A stretch of 5,681 bases of DNA from Candidatus Parepulonipiscium sp. PG-Nun2H_MBin03. Its GTDB lineage: Bacteria > Bacillota > Clostridia > Lachnospirales > Cellulosilyticaceae. Made by a program: the position numbers and the translations under genes. A model generated the notes under the pieces. It was not told the DNA's origin. It was given only the letters and a program-made list of their open reading frames with translations, and ran no database searches. Each line of letters opens with the position of its first letter. The first letter of the stretch is position 1. Shown in pieces: positions 1-5,285 of the stretch. Location: positions 1 through 5,681 of the forward strand of contig MDJN01000210.1 in NCBI GenBank assembly GCA_001995005.1, read 5' to 3'.

Positions 1-152
1 AACTATATAATAATATTACTCTATAATTACGTAAAAGTAAATATAATCAATAATCATATTTTTCTTTCGTAGTCATAGTTAGAACAAATGGCTAAAATAG
101 GAAACCCACCACTTCTATTGCGAAGTGATGGGCAAGGCTCTATACATAGCTT
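1..152. other. non-coding region left of the chemoreceptor gene
   Basis: This AT-rich stretch contains no credible gene. The only structure seen is the hairpin at 105-132. A 22-codon plus-strand frame beginning with ATG at 88 lacks a ribosome binding site and runs through the hairpin, so it is not called. What lies further left of the window edge is unknown. Confidence 0.6.
94..132 (-). terminator. probable intrinsic terminator of the chemoreceptor gene
   Basis: Positions 105-115 and 122-132 form an 11-bp stem around a 6-nt loop (116-121). Read on the minus strand every pair forms, with one U-G wobble; read on the plus strand the same position is an A-C mismatch, which favours minus-strand function. 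The stem is followed on the minus strand by UUU, two C residues and then UUUU with interruptions (down to position 94), so the U tract is imperfect. It lies about 20 nt after the stop codon of the chemoreceptor gene, the right place for its terminator. No U tract follows on the plus strand. Confidence 0.6.
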
Positions 153-2129
153 TTAGATTACAAATTTAGAAAGTTGTTGTTTCAAATTTTCAAGTTGGAC
201 TTCAAGGTCTTCACTAATAGACACATTTTCTTGACTAATAGCTACATTTTTGGTCATTTCACTCTCTAATTGTTCTACATTAATTATAATTCTGTTTAAA
301 GATTCTTTTTGGTTAACAGCACTATCCGATACCTGTTTTGAAACATGACGAGTTTCCACGCTTGCTGATGCAATATCATCTAATGCTTCTACTGCAATTG
401 TTACTAACTCCTCACCTTTACCTAAAAGTTCTATATTTTCATTAATCATACCGTAAATATCATTCACAATTGCAGTGCTCTTGTTTGATAACTCTCTAAC
501 CTCACTAGCCACAATAGCAAATCCTTTACCAGCTTCACCAGCTCGTGCAGCTTCAATAGCAGCATTTAATGCTAGCAAATTAGTTTGAGACGCAATATCT
601 TCAATAGATTTAATAACTTCAGTCAATTCATGAATGGATGTACTAATTAACTGCATAGCATTAGCTAAATTCTTGCCTTTTTCAGTTCCAATCAAAGCTT
701 TATTGGTCATAGTATCAGTTAATTCATAACTCTTGTCAATATCCGCTATGATATTAATAATGTCTTCTGCCACCTGAACTGTGTCCTGCTTAAAATCAGT
801 GATAAGAGAACCCTGTTCAACAGTAGTCACCGATAGCGTTTGAGCGGAGGCAGCAATCTTCTTGGTACCCACACTAATTTCATTAGCGGATAATTGTGTA
901 TTAGATAACAATTCAGCTAATTGTTGCGAAATATTTAGTAACGAAATCTTAATCTTTCCAAAATCTCCTATGTAGTTCTGCTTTGGATTTTTAGTAAAGT
1001 TTCCACTTGCAAACGCATCTAATACTTGGTCTATTTCATTAATATATAGTGTAATCGTAGATGATACCACTTGCAATGATAGTACTAATTTCTCAATTTC
1101 TTGGTTTGGAGTTGCAATATTACTCGTTTGAACATTTAAGTTACCATTTTTAATCTGGTCTAACGCCCCTACTACGCTTTCTAGTGGTGATATATATTTC
1201 TTAACTATAAGCTGTATTACTATCATTACTAGTAACAAACTGCCTACTGTTAATACCACACTCATAAATATCTCCGACCATATAGCATCTGAGACAGCAC
1301 TTGCCGAATAGTTTGCCACAATTTTAAATGGTGTATCTGGTATAGTTCTCACTGCACTATAATAGGCATCACCTTGATAATTAATTACCTTAGATATAAC
1401 ACCTTCAACTTGATTTAACAAATCGGCATAAGAAGTACTGATACTTGCTATATTAAAAGTGCTATCCTCTTTAGGCATATATTCTTCATTTGGGTGTAAT
1501 ACTATCGTACCCTCCTCATTAATCATAAAAACATATCCGTCATTTCCAGCTGATAAGTTTAGTAATTCATCTCGCATATCCGCTAAACTTATATCAATAG
1601 CTAATACCCCTATAGTTTGCCCGTTTGTATACTGCACATGCTTACTTAATGTTATAGAAGGTATATTTGTAGCAACATCTAAGTATGGGTCAGATATATA
1701 TACCCCTGATGTGCTGATGGCACCTATATACCAAGGGCGTACTGTTATATCAAAATCCAGATATGGCGACCAGCCTGTTGTCCCTATTATAGAATTTGAA
1801 GGAGTAGAAAAGTATATATCTAATATACTATCTAATCTTTCAACTTGTAATAATAAGTACTCTTGTAAAATATCCTCGTCTATAATACCATTTTCTATCC
1901 CGCTCCCAAACTGTATTGCCAATCCCTCTATTAAGGCGGTTTTTTCGGTAATACTGGTATTAATACCATTGGCAGCAATTTTTGCTTCGTTCACTGCAGT
2001 TGTTGATGCTGTGGATATAGTATCTGATACAATTGATGCTATGTTGAATATTGTACTAATCAATAAAATTATAACCACCACACCGCTAAAAGCAATACGA
2101 ATTTGGTTTCCCAATGTTCTTTTTTTCAT
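153..2129 (-). CDS. methyl-accepting chemotaxis protein with double Cache sensor domain
   Basis: This 658-residue protein is a complete transmembrane chemoreceptor that would control the CheA kinase through CheW. A first membrane segment lies at about residues 13-34. An extracellular double Cache (dCache_1) domain follows at about 36-284, with the R131-P-W133-Y134 motif, Y144 and D179 characteristic of amino-acid binding members. A second membrane segment is at about 285-309 and a HAMP domain at about 306-360, with a second HAMP-like stretch at about 362-412. The cytoplasmic coiled-coil signalling domain has a canonical hairpin tip at 515-532 (QTNLLALNAAIEAARAGE). No CheR-binding pentapeptide is present at the C-terminus, which ends KFVI. 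The start is supported by AAAGGAG (2137-2143) seven bases upstream. The family assignment is certain; the ligand is inferred only. Residue 126 is Phe where the amino-acid motif usually has Tyr. The gene stands alone and is divergent from feoA. Confidence 0.96.
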   Translation of the reverse strand: MKKRTLGNQIRIAFSGVVVIILLISTIFNIASIVSDTISTASTTAVNEAKIAANGINTSITEKTALIEGLAIQFGSGIENGIIDEDILQEYLLLQVERLDSILDIYFSTPSNSIIGTTGWSPYLDFDITVRPWYIGAISTSGVYISDPYLDVATNIPSITLSKHVQYTNGQTIGVLAIDISLADMRDELLNLSAGNDGYVFMINEEGTIVLHPNEEYMPKEDSTFNIASISTSYADLLNQVEGVISKVINYQGDAYYSAVRTIPDTPFKIVANYSASAVSDAIWSEIFMSVVLTVGSLLLVMIVIQLIVKKYISPLESVVGALDQIKNGNLNVQTSNIATPNQEIEKLVLSLQVVSSTITLYINEIDQVLDAFASGNFTKNPKQNYIGDFGKIKISLLNISQQLAELLSNTQLSANEISVGTKKIAASAQTLSVTTVEQGSLITDFKQDTVQVAEDIINIIADIDKSYELTDTMTNKALIGTEKGKNLANAMQLISTSIHELTEVIKSIEDIASQTNLLALNAAIEAARAGEAGKGFAIVASEVRELSNKSTAIVNDIYGMINENIELLGKGEELVTIAVEALDDIASASVETRHVSKQVSDSAVNQKESLNRIIINVEQLESEMTKNVAISQENVSISEDLEVQLENLKQQLSKFVI

Positions 2130-2171
2130 TCTCCCACTCCTTTACACTTAATTTATTATGTATACTATATT

Positions 2172-2200
2172 ATTATACCTTAATAGCTTAGGGTAGACAA
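2172..2200 (-). promoter_or_regulatory. promoter of the chemoreceptor gene
   Basis: On the minus strand a -35 box TTGTCT (2195-2200) and a perfect -10 box TATAAT (2172-2177) are separated by 17 bases. Transcription would start near 2165, giving a leader of roughly 35 nt before the ATG at 2129. The pattern is that of the housekeeping sigma factor; no sigma-28 motility promoter was recognised. A 10-bp inverted repeat (2162-2171 and 2199-2208) brackets the promoter. Confidence 0.75.
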
Positions 2201-2228
2201 TATAGTATCATAAATTATATATAAGTTT

Positions 2229-2265
2229 TATAATTCTCTTGACATAGTTGCATAAGAGAATTATA
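2229..2265. promoter_or_regulatory. perfect inverted repeat, likely operator of the feo operon
   Basis: TATAATTCTCTT (2229-2240) is repeated perfectly in inverse as AAGAGAATTATA (2254-2265) across a 13-base spacer. The left arm covers the start of the -35 box and the right arm covers most of the -10 box, so a protein bound there would block RNA polymerase. Because the repeat lies upstream of the expected transcription start it should act as DNA, not as an RNA hairpin. It does not resemble the usual Fur box (GATAATGATAATCATTATC) or the DtxR/IdeR-type palindrome that I would recognise. The identity of the regulator is unknown; repression by iron is an inference from the genes downstream. Confidence 0.6.
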
Positions 2266-2267
2266 CT
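2239..2267 (+). promoter_or_regulatory. promoter of the feo operon
   Basis: A consensus -35 box TTGACA (2239-2244) and a -10 box TATACT (2262-2267) are spaced by exactly 17 bases. The start of transcription should be near 2274, leaving a leader of about 49 nt before the feoA ATG at 2323. Such a near-consensus promoter would be strong unless repressed. It is overlaid by a long inverted repeat (2229-2265). A smaller 11-bp palindrome (ACTAC-T-GTAGT, 2265-2275) sits at the expected start point. Confidence 0.85.
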
Positions 2268-2322
2268 ACTGTAGTGAGGAATAACTAACGCATTGAAATT
2301 TTTAAAGAAGGGAGATAGTATT

Positions 2323-2535
2323 ATGCAATTGTTAGAAGCAAATGAAAGAGTAAATTATAGAGTCAAATCTGTTGTAGGTACCGAGGAAATAAAGTCATTT
2401 TTATCTACGCTTGGGTGTTATGAAAACAAGGAAATTGTTGTACTAAAAAAAACTAAATCTAATTATATAGTAGGAATTAATGGCGTAAGATATGGAATTG
2501 ATGTAGATATTGCAACAGCTATTGAAGTAATCTAG
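2323..2535 (+). CDS. feoA: FeoA family ferrous iron transport protein
   Basis: This 70-residue cytoplasmic protein matches the small SH3-like FeoA fold. It shows a central L-S-T-L-G-C-Y-E-N-K-E-I-V-V-L segment typical of the family (an LG turn followed by a Gly/Asn-rich step and a strand), a G-V-R-Y-G-I segment, and the closing D-I-A-T-A-I-E-V strand. FeoA proteins are thought to bind FeoB and support its activity; they are not transporters themselves. The ATG at 2323 is chosen because AAGGGAG (2308-2314) lies eight bases before it. An in-frame TTG at 2293 would add ten residues but has no comparable ribosome binding site. The length is normal for the family. It is the first gene of the feo operon, with only 15 bases between its stop codon and the feoB start. 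Confidence 0.9.
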   Translation: MQLLEANERVNYRVKSVVGTEEIKSFLSTLGCYENKEIVVLKKTKSNYIVGINGVRYGIDVDIATAIEVI

Positions 2536-2550
2536 AGAGGAAGTACAAAA

Positions 2551-4503
2551 ATGAAAGTAGCATTAGCGGGAAATCCTAATAGTGGAAAAACCACGTTATA
2601 TAATGAATTAACAGGCAAAAATGAGCATGTTGGCAACTGGGCTGGGGTTACAGTAAGTGATAAAATTGCTCCAATAAAGACAAAGTACGGTAATGATATC
2701 GATGTTATAGATTTACCAGGGACACATTCAATAAATACATATACAACTGATGAAACTGTGGCAGCAGAATATATAAAGTCAAAACAATTAGATGTAATAG
2801 TCAATATAATAGATGCAACAACTTTAGATAAAGGGTTATTTTTTACAACGCAACTTTTGGAATTTGAAATTCCGATGGTCATAGCACTTAATAAAAAGGA
2901 TTTATTAGAGGATACTATAATTGATATTAAAAAATTAGAAAATAACTTAAAATGTAAAGTAATATTAATGTCAGCCGAAAAAGGAGAAGGAATTACAGAG
3001 CTTATGACTGCTGTAAAAAACCTAGGCCAGGTGCAAGAAAATGTATTTAAAGCAAAACTTTCAGATACCTCAGAAGATAGCCTAAGATATAATGAAATAT
3101 CCACAGTTTTAGAAGGTGTGATTGAAAATTCTAAAGTTAATGATTATACGGCAAGTAAGTCTGATGTCATAGATAAATATTTGACAAATCCATTTATAGG
3201 AATACCAACGTTTATCGTTATTATGACAATCATTTTTGAACTAGCCATAAACAGCATAGGAGCCTTTATTGCGGATGGATTAGTTGGGCTAATTGAAGGT
3301 TTTCAAGAAGTTGTTGTTGAAATGTTAGAAGGTATGGGAGCAAATGAATTTTTAACTGCCCTACTAACAGATGGCATCATAGGTGGAGTAGGTGCTGTAG
3401 TTGGTTTTGTACCTCTTGTTATGGTGCTGATGTTCTTGCTATCTTTAGTAGAGCAAAGTGGTTTTATGGCCAGAATAGCCTTAATATTTGACCCATTATT
3501 TAGAAAAATAGGATTATCAGGAAAGTCTATAATACCTATGATTGTTGGATATGGTTGTGCAATTCCAGGGATTATGTCTAGTAGAACAATAAAAGATGAT
3601 TCTCAAAGAAGTTTAACTGCTATGCTCACACCATTTGTGCCTTGTGGAGCAAAAATACCAATCATTGCACTATTTGCAACTGCTTTTTTTTCAGACCAAC
3701 CTTACATGTTTCCTATTGTATATCTTATAGCATTTATAGTAATTCTTGTAGTTGGATTTGCAATTAAAAAGGTAACAGGAGCAGAAAATATTAAAAATTA
3801 TTTTATAATTGAACTACCTGCTTACAATAGACCTTCATTAAAGCGTGCATTTTTAAGAATGTTAGATACAGGATTGGACTTTATTAAAAAAGCAGGAACT
3901 ATCATTGTAATCTGTAATGCTATTGTATTTTTGATGGCTTCATTTGACTTTGGATTTAACTTAGTTGAAGAAATAGATAACTCTATACTTGCGATAATAT
4001 CAGCACCAATTGCGTTGTTATTTATACCTCTTGGCATTGGTGTATGGCAACTGGCAGCAGCTGCTGTTACAGGCTTTATTGCAAAAGAAGAAGTTGTTGG
4101 AACTTTGGCAGTTGTATATGCTATGGAAAATGCAATTAATGAAGAATTTGAAGTAGTAAATACACTTCTTTTGAATGAAGCTATGGGCATTACAGGAGTT
4201 GTTGCATTATCATTTATGTTCTTTAACTTATTTACACCGCCTTGTTTTGCTGCTCTTGGTGCTATGCGATCAGAAATGAATTCTCCTAAAGCATTTAGAA
4301 CTGCAATACTAACACAATTTTATGTTGGCTACATAGTGGCTATGATAGTTTATCAGGTAGGACATTTATTAAGTTATGGGCAAATAGGCGAAGGATTTTT
4401 TGCAGCTATAATTATACTTGTACTTAGTGGTGCGTTTTTTGCTTACAAAACTAAAGCTAATAGTACTCAAGTTGACTTTGATCAAAAAGTTGTATTAAAC
4501 TAG
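2551..4503 (+). CDS. feoB: ferrous iron permease FeoB, GTPase-coupled
   Basis: This 650-residue inner membrane protein imports Fe(II) and carries an N-terminal G domain. The GTPase motifs are G1 GNPNSGKT (7-14), G2 GVTV with T34, G3 DLPG (54-57), G4 NKKD (114-117) and G5 SAEKGEG (141-147). A helical linker (about 165-212) leads to the membrane region from about 215, with the FeoB Gate signatures GYGCAIPGIM (333-342), PFVPCGAKIP (361-370), GFIAKEEVVGTL (508-519) and FTPPCFAALGAM (561-572), which include the conserved cysteines C336, C365 and C565. The C-terminus is short compared with the roughly 770 residues of Escherichia coli FeoB, which is common in Clostridia. AGAGAGG (2534-2540) acts as ribosome binding site. 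The G4 motif NKKD differs from the NM-x-D usual in FeoB. It is the second gene of the operon and is followed by a Cys-rich companion. Confidence 0.97.
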   Translation: MKVALAGNPNSGKTTLYNELTGKNEHVGNWAGVTVSDKIAPIKTKYGNDIDVIDLPGTHSINTYTTDETVAAEYIKSKQLDVIVNIIDATTLDKGLFFTTQLLEFEIPMVIALNKKDLLEDTIIDIKKLENNLKCKVILMSAEKGEGITELMTAVKNLGQVQENVFKAKLSDTSEDSLRYNEISTVLEGVIENSKVNDYTASKSDVIDKYLTNPFIGIPTFIVIMTIIFELAINSIGAFIADGLVGLIEGFQEVVVEMLEGMGANEFLTALLTDGIIGGVGAVVGFVPLVMVLMFLLSLVEQSGFMARIALIFDPLFRKIGLSGKSIIPMIVGYGCAIPGIMSSRTIKDDSQRSLTAMLTPFVPCGAKIPIIALFATAFFSDQPYMFPIVYLIAFIVILVVGFAIKKVTGAENIKNYFIIELPAYNRPSLKRAFLRMLDTGLDFIKKAGTIIVICNAIVFLMASFDFGFNLVEEIDNSILAIISAPIALLFIPLGIGVWQLAAAAVTGFIAKEEVVGTLAVVYAMENAINEEFEVVNTLLLNEAMGITGVVALSFMFFNLFTPPCFAALGAMRSEMNSPKAFRTAILTQFYVGYIVAMIVYQVGHLLSYGQIGEGFFAAIIILVLSGAFFAYKTKANSTQVDFDQKVVLN

Positions 4504-4513
4504 AGCTCAAGAC

Positions 4514-4690
4514 ATGATAGATATATTGTTAGTTATTATAATAGTAGGAATTTTATATTTAGCAATAAGACCGCTTGTAAAATTCAAAAAAGAAAACAAA
4601 GGCGGGTGCTATGGATGCTCAAGCTCCACCTCATGCAAAAGTAAATCTGAAAATAACTCACACCATAGTACTTGTAACTCAGATAAATAA
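4514..4690 (+). CDS. FeoB-associated Cys-rich membrane peptide
   Basis: This 58-residue peptide has one hydrophobic segment at about residues 2-18, a basic stretch (R19, K23, K25, K26) that should stay in the cytoplasm, and a polar tail with C32, C35, C41 and C54 plus H50 and H51. The arrangement of a single membrane helix followed by G-G-C-Y-G-C and further cysteines is that of the FeoB-associated Cys-rich membrane protein family (Pfam PF12669), which is regularly found just downstream of feoB. Its function is not established; metal or iron-sulfur binding next to the permease is a fair inference from the cysteines. The start lies ten bases after the feoB stop codon. Its ribosome binding site is weak (AGAG, 4502-4505, overlapping the feoB stop), which suggests translational coupling. 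The last 12 bases overlap the end of the minus-strand gene that follows. Confidence 0.88.
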   Translation: MIDILLVIIIVGILYLAIRPLVKFKKENKGGCYGCSSSTSCKSKSENNSHHSTCNSDK

Positions 4691-5011
4691 TTTAAGAACA
4701 GGTGCCATATTTAGAAAACTTCTAAATGGCACCTGCTTTTTTATTAAGTACATATTCGATTGATTAAGTAAGTCCTTTTTTGCTTCATCAATGGCAAACT
4801 TAACATCGTTAAATTGCTTAATAACATCTGGGTTTAAGATGTTCATATCTATTAATTCCTGTGCTTTTTCCAGCTTTTCTTCTTTTATTTTAGATGTTTG
4901 CATCTCAGACACAGTAAGTTTTGACTCTCTAACTTGCTTTAATTCTATTTGTAGTTTAATTACCTCCTCCATAATTTGTTGTTTAGTTGACTTTAATGTT
5001 ACATTTGACAT
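4679..5011 (-). CDS. small helical protein of unknown function, possibly truncated
   Basis: I cannot name this 110-residue frame with certainty. It is rich in Lys, Glu and Gln and should be almost wholly helical, with a likely coiled coil at about residues 5-55. It has no signal peptide or membrane segment. The ATG at 5009-5011 is chosen because AAAAGAGGTG (plus 5017-5026) lies just upstream, and a good minus-strand promoter (5045-5074) precedes it, so it is probably expressed. The N-terminal pattern (TLKSTKQQI followed by a charged helix and a NILNPDVIKQFND segment) reminds me of longer phage-like coiled-coil proteins of Clostridia; this is from memory and unverified. Residues from about 91 onward are encoded by the U tract and hairpin of the feo terminator, and the stop lies inside the neighbouring Cys-rich gene. 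The C-terminus is therefore probably not the original one. Confidence 0.6.
   Translation of the reverse strand: MSNVTLKSTKQQIMEEVIKLQIELKQVRESKLTVSEMQTSKIKEEKLEKAQELIDMNILNPDVIKQFNDVKFAIDEAKKDLLNQSNMYLIKKQVPFRSFLNMAPVLKLFI
4699..4742 (+). terminator. intrinsic terminator of the feo operon
   Basis: CAGGTGCCAT (4699-4708) followed, after a two-base bulge, by TTAGAA (4711-4716) pairs with TTCTAAATGGCACCTG (4720-4735), leaving a three-base loop. Six T residues follow at 4737-4742. The hairpin begins eight bases after the stop codon of the Cys-rich peptide. This is a strong plus-strand terminator. On the minus strand the hairpin is followed only by a mixed A/T stretch, so it is a poor terminator in that direction. 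Confidence 0.9.
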
Positions 5012-5044
5012 TTTTACACCTCTTTTCAAAAATTTACTATGTTA

Positions 5045-5074
5045 ATAATATCATACACTATATAATTCTGTCAA
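5045..5074 (-). promoter_or_regulatory. promoter of the minus-strand helical protein gene
   Basis: On the minus strand a consensus -35 box TTGACA (5069-5074) and a -10 box TATTAT (5045-5050) are separated by 18 bases. The start of transcription would be near 5038, about 27 nt ahead of the ATG at 5011. Together with the clear ribosome binding site this indicates a live transcription unit. Confidence 0.7.
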
Positions 5075-5094
5075 TAGATTGAGAGGGCTATGGA

Positions 5095-5238
5095 GTGATA
5101 TGTATAGAAGAATCTGGTATGATATTTGAGTTTCCAGAAGAACAAATGTTTGAAAAAACAGAGTTACACAAAACTGCTGTTGATAGGATTAGGTCAGTAA
5201 AATTAATAGTGCATAGAAGGCATACTCAGTACAATTAA
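5095..5238 (+). CDS. 47-residue open frame, unknown; small protein or gene remnant
   Basis: The frame starts at GTG (5095) with GAGAGGG (5081-5087) seven bases upstream and ends at TAA (5238). The product is soluble and mixed alpha/beta in character: a short strand-like start (I-C-I-E-E-S-G-M-I-F), an acidic stretch (E-F-P-E-E-Q-M-F), a polar helix and a final strand (V-K-L-I-V) followed by a basic tail (H-R-R-H). The beginning resembles the start of somewhat longer uncharacterised bacterial proteins, from memory only, so the frame may be the 5' piece of a decayed gene. A TATAAT sequence at 5061-5066 could serve as -10 box but has no good -35 partner. No signal peptide or membrane segment is seen. 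Coding status is plausible because of the ribosome binding site and protein-like composition, but it is not proven. Confidence 0.45.
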   Translation: MICIEESGMIFEFPEEQMFEKTELHKTAVDRIRSVKLIVHRRHTQYN

Positions 5239-5240
5239 TG

Positions 5241-5246
5241 TATAAT
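5241..5246 (+). promoter_or_regulatory. possible -10 box before the exported protein gene
   Basis: TATAAT at 5241-5246 lies 39 bases before the ATG at 5286 and is the best promoter candidate for that gene. No recognisable -35 box stands 16 to 18 bases upstream, so the promoter is either weak, activator-dependent or elsewhere. Confidence 0.3.
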
Positions 5247-5285
5247 ATATATATGGATAATAATTTAACATCAAGGAGGAAGTTT

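Noticed and set aside
91..156. Possible cyclic-di-GMP riboswitch on the plus strand
   Set aside because: The pieces GGAAACC and a later CAAGGC recall GEMM-I, but the conserved ACGCAAAGC core and the closing GGUAGCCAGGUUACC-like part are absent, and the element points against the chemoreceptor gene.
88..156. 22-codon frame starting at ATG 88
   Set aside because: There is no ribosome binding site and the frame runs through a hairpin and into the end of the chemoreceptor gene.
1459..2151. 230-codon plus-strand open frame opposite the chemoreceptor gene
   Set aside because: It lies wholly antisense to the Cache domain coding region, has no ribosome binding site or recognisable domain, and is a shadow of the real gene.
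2293..2322. TTG start giving an 80-residue FeoA
   Set aside because: The ATG at 2323 has AAGGGAG at ideal spacing and gives the usual FeoA length; the TTG lacks a comparable site.
2532..3104. 190-codon minus-strand open frame opposite feoB
   Set aside because: It is antisense to the conserved G domain of FeoB and its product has no recognisable family features.
3822..4190. 122-codon minus-strand open frame opposite feoB
   Set aside because: It is antisense to FeoB membrane segments and shows no independent start signals.
4791..5045. 84-codon plus-strand open frame opposite the helical protein gene
   Set aside because: The minus-strand frame has a promoter, a strong ribosome binding site and a typical coiled-coil composition; the plus-strand product is a Ser/Cys/Phe-rich shadow.
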